A DNA stretch of 64,000 nucleotides from positions 1 to 64,000 of the forward strand of contig JARKQY010000043.1 in NCBI GenBank assembly GCA_029974635.1. Direction: 5' to 3'. Shown piece by piece: positions 37,300-47,314 of this stretch. The DNA is from Bacillota bacterium (GTDB lineage Bacteria > Bacillota > UBA4882 > UBA8346). The position numbers and the translations under genes are program-made. The stretch's first letter is position 1. The number at the start of each line of letters is the position of its first letter. Below the pieces are notes generated by a model. The model searched no databases. It worked only from the letters and a program-made list of their open reading frames with translations, and was not told the DNA's origin.

Positions 37300-37898
37300 T
37301 TTTTCATCGGAATCATTTCACCTTACTACTTTAGCAACTTACAGTAAAATATCGGATATTTATAGGTAAATGAACTGGATACCACAGTGCATACAGGTAA
37401 GACTGAGGATTTATGTTGCCAAATAGCCCAAAACACATATCAATATTCTTTAGACGGAAACCAATGGATAAAACGAAAACAATTATGGGGTTTTGATGAA
37501 GAAGAAACTGAGAGAATCGTTTATTTTCAGTATAGTTTACGTTAACTTCGATTCGTAACGTCTCGAGGGACGTTAAGTTACCAGTGCATTTTTCGGGATC
37601 ACGCTTGGCAAAATTAACATAACCTTAAATAAATAACATTATTAACATCGACCAAATTTATTAAAAACTTTATAAAAAGTACTCAAATGGAATTTATTCA
37701 TTAAAAAAACTACTGGGTTCAATCCAACTTCTGTTAACCTCTCAAAAACCCAGCCGTTAATAATTTACATAAAAATAACCGCATGAAATCTTCATACGGC
37801 TTGTTATAATTTAACCCCTGCCTCGGTGAGCCCATCATCACCGTAAATACATTCCAATTCAGGTTATCTGGATATAATCGTTAAATGGTAAAACATAA
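37300..37898. other. Long gene-free stretch with a palindromic element
   Basis: No certain gene. A 52-codon plus-strand frame runs 37387-37545. AACGTCTCGAGGGACGTT (37557-37574) resembles AACGTCCCCAGGGACGTT at 54009-54026. Near 37710-37750 CTGGGTT and AACCCAG are inverted. The remainder is AT-rich spacer. Confidence 0.45.
37387..37545 (+). CDS. Possible small protein or gene remnant (52 aa)
   Basis: A frame starting at GTG runs to TAA. The sequence reads like protein (YQYSLDGNQWIKRKQLWGFD; ERIVYFQYSLR) with few hydrophobic runs. There is no ribosome site. The frame is open a few codons above the GTG to a TAG. It may be the tail of a lost gene. Not recognised. Confidence 0.25.
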   Translation: MHTGKTEDLCCQIAQNTYQYSLDGNQWIKRKQLWGFDEEETERIVYFQYSLR

Positions 37899-38717
37899 CT
37901 ACCCTGATATGTCTTTTATATAACTTTGTACAGTAACTATGAAACGGGGAAGAACAATATCCGGTGCTTCAAGGTTAGGGTGCCATTTCTTGACCCATTC
38001 CAAAGAAAGCCAGCCTTTGTAACCTTGTTCCAATAATGCAACCAGCACTTTCCGGATTGGAAGATCCCCTTCTCCGAATATGCAGTATTGAATTATTCCA
38101 TTTTGAAACCGGGAATCTTTCATATGAATATATTTAATGGTTTTTCCCAACCGGGCAACAGTGGTTTCGGGAGTTTCGTCAAAGAAACAGTACGGATGAT
38201 GAATATCCCAAAGCACTCCAACTCCCGGTTCATCAATCTCTTCAAGTAAATCCGCCAATAGTCTACTGTCGGCCAGATGCCCGTTGGTTTCGATTAGAAC
38301 GGTAATCCCCTTTACTCTAGCAGCCTTTCCAAGTATCTGCAACCCTTCCTTGACTTGCGCCCGTGCAAACGAAGTATCACCGGGAGCAGGATCGGAGTCA
38401 CCCAATACTCTTACATACGGTACTTCCATTCTGACGGCCAGTTCCAAATATGCCATTCCTTCTTGAAGGTTGGCCTCAAAATTTGGATCATGAAGGTAAC
38501 ATGCCGAAGTTAAACATGGAATTGCCAATCCGGTTTGCCGCAGATGGGCTTTGGTTTTTTCAAGGCGATTGCCTGTAAATTGCTCCGCTTTCGGGAGATA
38601 CATTTGCTGTTCAATCCCCCGTAACTCGATGCCATCGTATCCTAAATCTTTGGCTGTGGCGGTAATATGTCCCCAGTTCCAATCCGGGCAACCCAAAGTA
38701 GAAAAAGCAATTTTCAT
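37899..38717 (-). CDS. Sugar phosphate isomerase/epimerase-like TIM-barrel protein
   Basis: At 272 residues it matches the xylose-isomerase-like (AP endonuclease 2 type) barrel: FSTLGCPDWNW, IETNGHLADS, LWDIHHPYCFFDE and KYIHMKDSRF are the metal-ligand strands. The substrate cannot be told. It stands alone after argG, with a 190-base gap. Confidence 0.8.
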   Translation of the reverse strand: MKIAFSTLGCPDWNWGHITATAKDLGYDGIELRGIEQQMYLPKAEQFTGNRLEKTKAHLRQTGLAIPCLTSACYLHDPNFEANLQEGMAYLELAVRMEVPYVRVLGDSDPAPGDTSFARAQVKEGLQILGKAARVKGITVLIETNGHLADSRLLADLLEEIDEPGVGVLWDIHHPYCFFDETPETTVARLGKTIKYIHMKDSRFQNGIIQYCIFGEGDLPIRKVLVALLEQGYKGWLSLEWVKKWHPNLEAPDIVLPRFIVTVQSYIKDISG

Positions 38718-38908
38718 GTTTGAACACCTCCACAGTTTGATAACCCAATCCTAAAATATCGATTTTTCTTTCAAAACCATATTTTGACGAGGCATGTCAT
38801 CGAAAACTGTGATTTTACATTTAACTGTCGGCTTTCACCAACCTCTCATTGAATTATCTCTATTTATCAAAATTTCTGGAAGTTTACCAAAAATCCTGCC
38901 GTTATGGT

Positions 38909-40123
38909 TTATTTTTTTATACTTTGATTTATACCAGCCTGGACTTTCAATGGGAGGCCAAATAAGTTGATAAAACCTTCGGCATCTTTTTGATTATATA
39001 CCTGATCCGCCCCAAAGGTTGCCAGTTTTTCTTGATAAAGCGAGTAAGGAGATTTACGTCCGACTGTCTGAATATTCCCTTTATACAATTTAACTTTCAC
39101 CATTCCGGTAACAGTTCTCTGGGTTTGATTCACAAAGGCGTCCATGGCTTCCTTTAACGGCGTAAACCATTGTCCGTTGTAAACCAATTCCGCATAGCGT
39201 CCTGCAATCATCTGCTTATAATGTAAAGTATCCCGGTCCAAAGTGATTGTTTCCAAAGCATGATGAGCTTCATAAAGAATATTGCCGCCGGGTGTTTCAT
39301 ATACACCGCGTGATTTCATGCCTACCAAACGGTTTTCCACAATATCAACCCGCCCGACCCCATGTTTGCCACCGATTTCATTTAATTTAAAGATTAACTC
39401 CACCGGATTGTAGCCTTGACCGTTAATGGCCACCGGAATCCCCTTTTCAAAATCAATGGTAATGATCTCCGGTTGATCCGGAGCCTTTTCCGGGGAAGTC
39501 GTATAAATAAACATATCATCATTATACTCGTTCCAAGGATCTTCAAGAATACCCCCTTCATAACTGATATGCCAGAGATTGCGATCCATTGAATACGGTT
39601 TTTCCTTGGTTACCGGAACTGGAATTCCGCGCTTCCCGGCATATTCAATCTCTTCATCCCTGGATTTTATATCCCATTCCCGCCAAGGAGCAATAATTTT
39701 CAAATCCGGTTTCAGGGCTTTGAAGGTCAATTCAAAACGGACCTGATCATTTCCCTTACCGGTAGCGCCGTGAGCTACTGCATCGGCGCCTTCCTTGACG
39801 GCGATTTCGACCTGCCGCTTGGCTATAACCGGTCTGGCCACCGAAGTACCCATTAAATATTTACCTTCATAGATGGCCCCGGCCTTCAACATGGGAAAGA
39901 TGAAATCGGTGACAAACTCATTTTTGAGGTCTTCGATGTAAATTTTACTGGCTCCGGTTTTAATCGCCTTTTCCTCCAGCGGATCCAGTTCCTCACCCTG
40001 ACCGACGTCAGCGGCATAGGCAATGACTTCGCAACCATAATTCTCCTTTAACCAGGGGATGATTATCGAGGTATCCAACCCCCCGGAATAGGCCAATACT
40101 ACTTTTTTCGCCTGTTGGCTCAT
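38909..40123 (-). CDS. argG: Argininosuccinate synthase
   Basis: It joins citrulline and aspartate using ATP, the penultimate step of arginine synthesis. At 404 residues it has the P-loop-like [10 protein letters not shown] and the conserved [11 protein letters not shown]. It ends the argC-J-B-D-G run; argF and argH are not in the window. Confidence 0.95.
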   Translation of the reverse strand: MSQQAKKVVLAYSGGLDTSIIIPWLKENYGCEVIAYAADVGQGEELDPLEEKAIKTGASKIYIEDLKNEFVTDFIFPMLKAGAIYEGKYLMGTSVARPVIAKRQVEIAVKEGADAVAHGATGKGNDQVRFELTFKALKPDLKIIAPWREWDIKSRDEEIEYAGKRGIPVPVTKEKPYSMDRNLWHISYEGGILEDPWNEYNDDMFIYTTSPEKAPDQPEIITIDFEKGIPVAINGQGYNPVELIFKLNEIGGKHGVGRVDIVENRLVGMKSRGVYETPGGNILYEAHHALETITLDRDTLHYKQMIAGRYAELVYNGQWFTPLKEAMDAFVNQTQRTVTGMVKVKLYKGNIQTVGRKSPYSLYQEKLATFGADQVYNQKDAEGFINLFGLPLKVQAGINQSIKK

Positions 40124-40148
40124 TTCAATCGCTCCTTTGTAATAATAT

Positions 40149-41333
40149 TTAAAACTGTTTCAGTACACTCTTCATAATTTGTAAGCCTTCATCCAAGTCA
40201 TCCTCTTCAATATTCAAGGCTGGTAATATTCGCAGGGTGGTCTCGGTCACCGCATTCACAATCAAGCCGGCATCCAGGCAGGCCAGCATTACCTGTTTGC
40301 TGGGAACTTTCAACTCCAAGGCCAGCATCATGCCCAAACCCCTTAAATCTTTAATGGCCGATACCTCATTGCACCAAGACCCCCAGGTCTCCTTGATATA
40401 TTGGCCTTTCTTAACTACTGAAGCCATTAATCCAGGCTCTTGCAATAGTTTTAAAGTGGCCAAAGCCGCGGCAAACGCCATTCCTCCTCCGCCGACGGTG
40501 GTGCTATGATCGCCCGGAGTAAGTACATTGGCCTTTTCATTGACTAACAACGCCCCGCATGGAATACCTCCGCCAAGGCTCTTGGCAATGGTGATGAGAT
40601 CCGGCATAAAACCGTAATGTTCATATGCGAAATGTTTGCCTGTTCTCCCTAAACCGGTTTGAACCTCATCAACCATGAACAATAAATCATTTTTACGGCA
40701 CAGATCGATCAATCCGCTGATAAAATGCGGCTCCGCCGGATTAACGCCGCCTTCCCCCTGGACCAACTCAAGCATAATTGCGCAAGTTTCATCATTAATG
40801 GCTGCTTTCCAGGAATCCAGATTATTGAATTCGGCATAAACGAATCCCGGAACAATTGGTTTGAAATTTTCCTGATACTTGGGCTGTCCGGTGGCTGAAA
40901 TCGCCCCGTAGGTACGGCCATGAAAAGAATGCTGCGCGGTAACGATCTGATACTTGCCACCGAGTCTAACTTTACCATATTTCCGGGCCAACTTCAGCGC
41001 GGCTTCATTAACCTCCGCCCCGCTATTGGCAAAATAAACTTGCGAATACCCGGTTAACTTAGCTAACTCCTCCGCTACCTTGATTTGCTCTTCCAGATAA
41101 AAGTAGTTGGAGACGTGGATAATCTTCTCGGCTTGACGGGTCAAGGCCACCGTAATGTCAGGGTTACAATGTCCAAAATTATTAACGGATATCCCCGTCA
41201 GGAAGTCAATATATTCTTTACCGTCCGCGTCCCAAACCCGGGAACCTTCTCCACGGGTTAACACCAACGGCAACCGTCCCACATTTTTCATGATATGTTC
41301 CTGACCGGTTTTTACCCAGAAATCGTTACTCAT
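40149..41333 (-). CDS. argD: Acetylornithine aminotransferase
   Basis: The PLP enzyme transfers an amino group to N-acetylglutamate semialdehyde. At 394 residues, class-III aminotransferase motifs are visible: [35 protein letters not shown] and the PLP lysine in [13 protein letters not shown]. It lies between argB and argG. Confidence 0.93.
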   Translation of the reverse strand: MSNDFWVKTGQEHIMKNVGRLPLVLTRGEGSRVWDADGKEYIDFLTGISVNNFGHCNPDITVALTRQAEKIIHVSNYFYLEEQIKVAEELAKLTGYSQVYFANSGAEVNEAALKLARKYGKVRLGGKYQIVTAQHSFHGRTYGAISATGQPKYQENFKPIVPGFVYAEFNNLDSWKAAINDETCAIMLELVQGEGGVNPAEPHFISGLIDLCRKNDLLFMVDEVQTGLGRTGKHFAYEHYGFMPDLITIAKSLGGGIPCGALLVNEKANVLTPGDHSTTVGGGGMAFAAALATLKLLQEPGLMASVVKKGQYIKETWGSWCNEVSAIKDLRGLGMMLALELKVPSKQVMLACLDAGLIVNAVTETTLRILPALNIEEDDLDEGLQIMKSVLKQF

Positions 41334-41358
41334 TGCTCATCCTCCTCTAATTCCCTGA

Positions 41359-42240
41359 TTAGACCACCATTGTTCCGATTCCTTTATCGGTAAGAATCTC
41401 TAGCAGCATTGAATGCAGTTGACGGCCGTCAATAATATGGGTCCGGTTTACTCCGCCTTGTAATGCAGTGATACAAGCTTCAACTTTGGGGATCATACCG
41501 CCTTCAATTTTGGAGGCGTTAATCATCTGATACGCATGATCTACAGTCAAGGCCGAAATAAGGCTGGATTTATCCTGATAATCTTCAAAAATGCCTTCCA
41601 CGTCCGTCAGCATAATCAGTTTCTCGGCTTTCAAGGCTGCGGCCAGCTCTCCGGCAGCCGTATCGGCGTTGATGTTATAGCTTGAACCATCTTCGCCGAC
41701 TCCGATGGAGGATACCACGGGTATATAATTTTGGCTGATAAGTTGATCTAAAATTGTCGTATTTATCTGAACAACTTCCCCTACGTATCCGATATCCGGT
41801 AAGTCACCTTGGAATCCAGCCGGCATTGTGGGAATGGTTTTACGTGCCACCAATAAACTGGCATCCTGTCCTGATAAACCCACTGCTTTTCCGCCGATTA
41901 AGTTTAGCTTGGATACTATCTCCTTATTTAGCTTACCAACCAAAACCATTTGAACAATTTCCATGGTTTCGGCGTCCGTTACCCGTAAACCCTGTACAAA
42001 ACGGGATTCTTTGCCGACCCGGTTTAGCATCTGGGTAATTTCCGGGCCGCCGCCGTGAATTACCACCGGGTTGACCCCGAGGAACTTTAAAAGAACGATA
42101 TCCTGCATTACGCCCCGTTTTAAATCTTCATTAATCATGGCATTCCCGCCATATTTGATTACGAAGGTCTTGCTGTAATAAGTCCGTATGTAAGGGACCG
42201 CTTCAATCAATATACCGGCTTTGGCAATTAGATCTTCCAT
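41359..42240 (-). CDS. argB: Acetylglutamate kinase
   Basis: It phosphorylates N-acetylglutamate. Motifs: [22 protein letters not shown], and the C-terminal [12 protein letters not shown]. The ATG at 42240 follows GAGGGGTG; a GTG at 42255 overlaps the argJ stop. The C-terminal residues contain the elements usual for arginine-sensitive kinases, but feedback cannot be judged here. Confidence 0.94.
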   Translation of the reverse strand: MEDLIAKAGILIEAVPYIRTYYSKTFVIKYGGNAMINEDLKRGVMQDIVLLKFLGVNPVVIHGGGPEITQMLNRVGKESRFVQGLRVTDAETMEIVQMVLVGKLNKEIVSKLNLIGGKAVGLSGQDASLLVARKTIPTMPAGFQGDLPDIGYVGEVVQINTTILDQLISQNYIPVVSSIGVGEDGSSYNINADTAAGELAAALKAEKLIMLTDVEGIFEDYQDKSSLISALTVDHAYQMINASKIEGGMIPKVEACITALQGGVNRTHIIDGRQLHSMLLEILTDKGIGTMVV

Positions 42241-42251
42241 AAAAACACCCC

Positions 42252-43466
42252 TCACGTCCTATAACTGCCGTTAATTTTTACATAGTCATAACTGAAATCG
42301 CAAGTCCAAACGCTGGCCTCGTTACTGCCCAAACCCAATTCAATGGTAATAAAGATTTCTTTGGCGGCCAGGATTTTTTTGGCTTTCGTCTCATCAAAGA
42401 CCAGACCGGTCCCTCCCCGGCAAACCGGTAAATCTCCCAAGTAGATATTAATCTTCTCGGGTATTACGGGGACCCCGGAATACCCCACCGCCGCCAGAAT
42501 CCTGCCCCAATTGGCGTCCTCTCCAAACAAAGCCGTCTTTACCAAATTGGAGGTGGCCACTGCTTTACCGATCCGGGTTGCATCCTCTTCGGAACCGGCT
42601 TGAACCACCTTAATTTCCACGAATTTGGTGGCCCCCTCCCCATCCCGGGCAATCATTTTGGCCAATTCCCGGCATATAAAAGTTAATGCCTGGAGAAATA
42701 TTTGATAACCCGGGTCATTGTCAGCGATGATTTTATTTTTCGCCTGGCCATTGGCTAAAATCAGGAGACAATCGTTGGTACTGGTATCCCCATCCACCGT
42801 GATCCGGTTAAAAGAACGGTCTCCGGCGTAAGTCAACGCCTGGTGAAGCATTTCAGCGCTTATGGCAATATCAGTGGTCAAGAATGAAAGCATGGTTGCC
42901 ATATTAGGATGAATCATGCCCGAACCTTTTGCGATACCGCCAATGTGGGCTATAATACCGGACAACTCAAATTCCACGGCGATTTCCTTGAAAAAGGTAT
43001 CGGTGGTCATTATGGCTTTAGCAGCGTTTTTTCCGCCCAGAGCATCGATGAAACCGGCATTTTGGGCCATAGCGGCTTCAATCTTGACTACCGGTAATTC
43101 AACCCCGATAACCCCGGTAGAAGCAACCAAAACTAAGTCTTGATCCACATCCAAGTATGTGGCCGCCGCCCCGGCCATTTTTAAAGCCGCCTCCATGCCG
43201 GCATTTCCCACACAAGCGTTGGCGTTGCCACTATTAGCTATAATGGCCTGAGCTATCCCCTTTTGAACCCGTTTCCTGCTTAAAACCACCGGGGCGGCCT
43301 GGACCTGATTGGTGGTGAAAATTCCAGCCGCTGTCGCCGGAACTTCCGAGGCAATCAAAGCCAGATCCAATTGTCCGTCCTTTTTAATGCCTGAAGCCAA
43401 TCCCCCGGCTTTAAACCCCTTCGGGGCGGTTACTCCGCCATCAATCCGGTTCATCATTTCATTCAC
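42252..43466 (-). CDS. argJ: Glutamate N-acetyltransferase/ornithine acetyltransferase
   Basis: It moves acetyl groups from acetylornithine to glutamate. The self-cleavage site is present in [16 protein letters not shown] (A/T-ML). At 404 residues it has normal length. It overlaps argB start codons by a few bases. Confidence 0.94.
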   Translation of the reverse strand: MNEMMNRIDGGVTAPKGFKAGGLASGIKKDGQLDLALIASEVPATAAGIFTTNQVQAAPVVLSRKRVQKGIAQAIIANSGNANACVGNAGMEAALKMAGAAATYLDVDQDLVLVASTGVIGVELPVVKIEAAMAQNAGFIDALGGKNAAKAIMTTDTFFKEIAVEFELSGIIAHIGGIAKGSGMIHPNMATMLSFLTTDIAISAEMLHQALTYAGDRSFNRITVDGDTSTNDCLLILANGQAKNKIIADNDPGYQIFLQALTFICRELAKMIARDGEGATKFVEIKVVQAGSEEDATRIGKAVATSNLVKTALFGEDANWGRILAAVGYSGVPVIPEKINIYLGDLPVCRGGTGLVFDETKAKKILAAKEIFITIELGLGSNEASVWTCDFSYDYVKINGSYRT

Positions 43467-43504
43467 TCACTTTCCAGATCATTCTCATATGATTAATCCT
43501 GGTC

Positions 43505-43692
43505 AATAATCCCCTTAATCCTGTCCAGTATCTTGTTTGAGCCCTTAAATCCACAATCTTTTGTAGACGGGATTAACAGGATTTATTGGATTAAAACATT
43601 TATTACCTTCGTTTTTGACTTTACATTGATGAATAATCCCCTTAATCCCGTCAACCCTGTCCAGTAACCTTGTTTTGAGCCCTTAAATCCAC
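43505..43692. repeat. Dispersed-type repeat: two direct copies with an inverted part
   Basis: AATAATCCCCTTAATCCTGT begins copy 1 (43505-43554), and AATAATCCCCTTAATCCCGT begins copy 2 (43632-43692); both end in GCCCTTAAATCCAC. GACGGGATTAACAGGATTTA between them is the inverted form. The element resembles the GGATTAACAGGAT-type intergenic repeats of many bacteria. Confidence 0.6.
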
Positions 43693-43736
43693 TCGCAGGA
43701 TGGTCCAAAAAACTCGTAAAGGATTAAGGACAGAAC

Positions 43737-44777
43737 TTATGGAAAAACCGGCCATTGTATCAAACCCATAGTCTCCGGAAAATCAAACATCAGGTTCATA
43801 TTTTGAACTGCTTGCCCTGATGCGCCTTTTACCATATTATCGATGACTGAAACCACAATAAGGCTTCCACTCCGTTCATCAACTCGCGCTCCGATATGGC
43901 AGTAATTTGTGCCGACGACCCCTTTAAGATCAGGAAGGACTGGCTCCGGAACGACCTTTATAAATGGTTCACCTTGATAAGTATTGGCATAAATCCCGGT
44001 TACTTCAGCCGTCGTGAGTTTTTGTTTTAATTTTAGATGAATCGTGCTTAAGATTCCCCGGGCTACCGGTAATAGATGGGGGGTAAATGAAACTGTAATA
44101 TCTGTGCCGCAAATTCCGGATAGTTCCTGTTCAATCTCCGGTGTATGACGGTGTCCGGCGATTCCGTAAGCTTTGAAATTACCGAACAACTCCGGATAAT
44201 TGTACCCGATCTCAGCTTTCCGCCCCGCTCCCGAAACCCCCGATTTAGAATCGATAATGACAATGTTTGTGTCAATGATATCCTGCTTTAACGCGGGATA
44301 AATCCCTAAAATAGCGCTGGTAGGATAACAACCGGGATTTCCGACCAATTTCGCTTCCCGGATTTGATTCCGGTAAATTTCCGGTAATCCGTAGACCGCT
44401 TTTTTTGATAGATCCGGTTCACTATGCTCAAGTTTATACCATTTTTCATAAACCAGGCGCTCCCGAAACCGGAAATCAGCTCCCAAATCGATTACTTTTT
44501 GGCCTTTTGCCAACAATGCCGGAGCCAGCTTCATAGCCACTCCATGGGGGACTGCCAGGAAAACCAGATCGCAACCCTGGACTCCTTCCGGCGAGTCGGT
44601 GCCGCTAAACACCGGCCCATCCCAGCCAGTGAAGCTCGGGAAAATTTCTTCCAATTTCTTGCCTGCATGGGTACGGGACGTTAATGCGGCAATTTCCATT
44701 TTGGGATGTTGACTCAATATCCGTACCAACTCCCCTCCGGTATACCCCGAAGCTCCAATGATTCCCACTTTTAACAT
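43737..44777 (-). CDS. argC: N-acetyl-γ-glutamyl-phosphate reductase
   Basis: It reduces acetylglutamyl phosphate with NADPH. Motifs: GIIGASGYTGGELVR and catalytic Cys in VGNPGCYPTSAILG. The ATG at 44777 follows GGGG (weak); a longer reading from 44840 would start inside the promoter. It is the first gene of the arg operon. Confidence 0.94.
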   Translation of the reverse strand: MLKVGIIGASGYTGGELVRILSQHPKMEIAALTSRTHAGKKLEEIFPSFTGWDGPVFSGTDSPEGVQGCDLVFLAVPHGVAMKLAPALLAKGQKVIDLGADFRFRERLVYEKWYKLEHSEPDLSKKAVYGLPEIYRNQIREAKLVGNPGCYPTSAILGIYPALKQDIIDTNIVIIDSKSGVSGAGRKAEIGYNYPELFGNFKAYGIAGHRHTPEIEQELSGICGTDITVSFTPHLLPVARGILSTIHLKLKQKLTTAEVTGIYANTYQGEPFIKVVPEPVLPDLKGVVGTNYCHIGARVDERSGSLIVVSVIDNMVKGASGQAVQNMNLMFDFPETMGLIQWPVFP

Positions 44778-44811
44778 TGACTCAACCCCAATCATCGAAT
44801 GATTATTTATA

Positions 44812-44840
44812 ATTATACATATTAATTGTATAAATTTCAA
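44812..44840 (-). promoter_or_regulatory. arg operon promoter with an operator-like palindrome
   Basis: TTGAAA (44840-44835) and TATAAT (44817-44812) are spaced by exactly 17 bases. Between them TTATACA-N7-TGTATAA (44813-44833) forms an AT-rich palindrome like ArgR boxes, so repression by arginine/ArgR is likely (inference). Confidence 0.7.
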
Positions 44841-44958
44841 GAAAAATATACCTGTTAAACTTCATTTAACAATTAAATGCAATTATTCACTCTTGCATAT
44901 TTATAAGAGATGCAGCAAATCGTTGCACACCTTTATGTGGAACTGCTGGTGTCTATGA

Positions 44959-45006
44959 ACCCTCTTTCTTTTGCGAAAGTTTCGCAAAAGCAGAAACCAA
45001 GAGGGT
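44959..45006. repeat. Compound inverted repeat
   Basis: Perfect 10-bp arms TTTTGCGAAA/TTTCGCAAAA (44969-44989) sit inside 8-bp arms ACCCTCTT/AAGAGGGT (44959-45006). It lies between the arg promoter and the etfA terminator. No T-run. Confidence 0.55.
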
Positions 45007-45021
45007 GAGTTCTAATCCTTT

Positions 45022-45068
45022 ATTTCAAACAAAACTAAGCCGCAAAAACTATTTAGTTTTTACGGCTT
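45022..45068 (-). terminator. Terminator behind etfA
   Basis: AAGCCGTAAAAACT pairs with AGTTTTTGCGGCTT (one G-U-type mismatch), followed by AGTTTTGTTTG on the minus strand. Confidence 0.75.
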
Positions 45069-45088
45069 ATATTCCTTCAAATTATTTA

Positions 45089-46279
45089 TCAGCCTAAGGC
45101 TTTCTTAAACTCCTTGGTCAACATCGGCAGGATCTCCAGGACATCGCCCACGATCCCATAAGTGGCAAGCTTAAAAATCGGAGCATCTGGGTCTTTATTA
45201 ATGGCTACGATAATATCCGAAGACTGCATGCCGGCCAAGTGCTGAATCGCGCCCCGAATACCGCAAGCAATGTATACCTTCGGACCAACTGTTTTCCCGG
45301 TTTGACCCACCTGATGGGCGTATGGGATCCATCCGGAATCAACGGCCGCACGTGAAGCACCCACTGCCGCCCCCAATGTATCCGCCAATTCACGTACCAG
45401 TTCGAAATTCTTGGGATCACAAAGGCCCCGGCCGCCGGAAACAATGATGTTAGCTTCCTCAAGATTGACGGAATGTCCAACTTCATTAACAATCTCCAGT
45501 ATTTTCGCCCGGATCTCCCACTGGGTCTTGGACAGATCAACCTTGGTAATGGTGGCTTTCCGGCCCAGATCCGGTTCTAATGGTTTAAATACCTTGGGAC
45601 GTACGGTAGCCATCTGCGGCCGGTGATTCGGGCAAAGAATGGTGGCCATCAGATTACCGCCGAATGCCGGCCGGGTTTGCAATAAATTCTTTTCGGCCAC
45701 GTCGACATCCAGTCCGGTACAATCGGCGGTCAAACCGGTTTCCAAACGAGCCGCTACCTTCGGCGCCAATGAACGCCCAATAGCCGTGGCTCCCATCAAA
45801 ATGATATTGGGACGTTCCTTCTGTACCAAATCAACCAGAACTTGCGTATAAGAGTCCTCTAAAAAATGCTCCAATTGCGGGGCATCGGCTACAAAAACCT
45901 GATCAGCGCCATAGGCTACCAATTGTTTAGCTTCCGACTCGATATTGTGTCCTAATAGAACCGCTACCAGAGGCTCCCCCAATTCATCGGCCAGCTTCCG
46001 CCCTTCACCAAGTAATTCTTTGGCTACATTGGCCAGTTGGCCGTTGCGTTGCTCGGCAAAAATCCAGACCCCTTTATATAAAGATTTATCAATAGTGACC
46101 TTGACATCCCGGATAATTTCGATAGCCTTGAATTTACAGGTCGAAACACAGGCGCCGCAAAGATTGCAGCCGTCTTTAATGACAGCTTTTTTATCGACAA
46201 TCTCAATTAAACCAAAGGGGCAACTGGGAACACACACTTTACAACCATAACATTTTTCGAGATAAATTTTTATTCCCAT
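45089..46279 (-). CDS. etfA: EtfA fused to a two-cluster ferredoxin
   Basis: The electron-transfer flavoprotein α subunit here has an N-terminal ferredoxin with two CxxCxxCxxxC sets: Cys10, 13, 16, 20 and Cys38, 41, 44, 48. The EtfA fold follows (AVGASRAAVDSGWIPYAHQV and GQTGKTVGPKVYIACGIRGA bind FAD). Fusions of this type occur in EtfA of anaerobes that couple acyl-CoA reduction to ferredoxin (family knowledge). It is preceded by etfB and a separate acyl-CoA dehydrogenase gene. Confidence 0.92.
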   Translation of the reverse strand: MGIKIYLEKCYGCKVCVPSCPFGLIEIVDKKAVIKDGCNLCGACVSTCKFKAIEIIRDVKVTIDKSLYKGVWIFAEQRNGQLANVAKELLGEGRKLADELGEPLVAVLLGHNIESEAKQLVAYGADQVFVADAPQLEHFLEDSYTQVLVDLVQKERPNIILMGATAIGRSLAPKVAARLETGLTADCTGLDVDVAEKNLLQTRPAFGGNLMATILCPNHRPQMATVRPKVFKPLEPDLGRKATITKVDLSKTQWEIRAKILEIVNEVGHSVNLEEANIIVSGGRGLCDPKNFELVRELADTLGAAVGASRAAVDSGWIPYAHQVGQTGKTVGPKVYIACGIRGAIQHLAGMQSSDIIVAINKDPDAPIFKLATYGIVGDVLEILPMLTKEFKKALG

Positions 46280-46339
46280 AGCAATCCTCCTAATTTTCTA
46301 GGATGGGTATCCGAAACCCATTTGTATATGAAAATTCGC

Positions 46340-47128
46340 CTATACGACAATCTTCCGGCCGACTAAAGCATTTACCAAAAATTTGACCTGTTCCTCAGGC
46401 TCGCCGCTGAATATTTCACCCTGGCACTTGATCTCCGGGATAAAAATACGTTTCACCCAAGTCGGTGACCCATTTAAACCGCACTTGGCCGGATCAGCAT
46501 CAATGTCTGCAGCGCTCCATATAGGAATCTCCGCTTTCTTGGACCGCATCATTCCTTTAAGAGAGGGCAACCGGGGTTCATTAATCTCTTTTACCACGGT
46601 AATCAAACCTGGCAATGGCATTTGCACCCGTTCGTAACCGTCTTCGTTCATCCGTTCCAGGGTAATCTCAGTCTCGCTGATGGCTTCAATCTTCTTTACG
46701 TAGGTGAGGTGAGGTATTCCTATCTTTTCGGCGATCTCCGGCCCAACTTGGGCGGTATCGCCATCAATAGCCTGTTTGCCGCAGATAACCAAATTGACAT
46801 CGGCAATTTTTTCAATGGCCTTGGATAGCGCATAGGAGGTTGCCAAAGTGTCCGAACCTGCAAAAGCCCGGTCAGAAACCAATATTGCCTCATCAGCCCC
46901 CATGGCAATAGTCTCCTTCAATTGTTCGGCAACTTGCGGCGGACCCATGGACAGTACAATTACGGTCCCACCCACTTTTTCCTTGATCCGGATCGCTTCC
47001 TCCACCGCATACATATCAAAAGGGTTTAAGATACTAGCAACCCCTTCACGAATCAAAGTGTTGGTTTCCGGGTTAATCTTTACTTCGGTTGTATCGGGTA
47101 CCTGCTTGACACAGACAACGATTTTCAT
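46340..47128 (-). CDS. etfB: Electron-transfer flavoprotein β subunit
   Basis: The 262-residue EtfB shows the typical N-terminal VCVKQVPDTTEVKINPET and the middle CGKQAIDGDTAQVGPEIAE, which contacts the flavin/AMP. GGAGAGATTTTTA precedes the ATG. It pairs with EtfA. Confidence 0.93.
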   Translation of the reverse strand: MKIVVCVKQVPDTTEVKINPETNTLIREGVASILNPFDMYAVEEAIRIKEKVGGTVIVLSMGPPQVAEQLKETIAMGADEAILVSDRAFAGSDTLATSYALSKAIEKIADVNLVICGKQAIDGDTAQVGPEIAEKIGIPHLTYVKKIEAISETEITLERMNEDGYERVQMPLPGLITVVKEINEPRLPSLKGMMRSKKAEIPIWSAADIDADPAKCGLNGSPTWVKRIFIPEIKCQGEIFSGEPEEQVKFLVNALVGRKIVV

Positions 47129-47183
47129 TAAAAATCTCTCCTTCTCGCATATGTTCCACAGATGCGCAACCTGAATTAAATCG

Positions 47184-47258
47184 AAAAAAGCGCCCTTTAG
47201 TAAAACGTTCTTAAATTGTACTGCTAAGCCAATTAGAGAACGTTTTACTATGGGGCGA
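47184..47258 (-). terminator. Large terminator between acd and etfB
   Basis: AGTAAAACGTTCT (47199-47211) and AGAACGTTTTACT (47237-47249) are exact inverted 13-mers, enclosed by GCGCCC/GGGGCG. On the minus strand TTTTTT follows. Confidence 0.75.
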
Positions 47259-47314
47259 AGAAAAGATATTCCCTAAATACCGCCGCGCTCCCGCGGGGTA
47301 TTATTCATTCCTTG

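Noticed and set aside
37270-37380. σ28-like promoter ahead of cheY (TAAA...CCGATGA)
   Set aside because: On the minus strand TAAAGTAG and TCCGATGA are spaced 14 bases, three more than the usual 11, so it does not fit the consensus.
44778-45021. T-box or other riboswitch upstream of argC
   Set aside because: No T-box sequence or long conserved leader is seen; the leader is short and only a promoter with palindrome is present.
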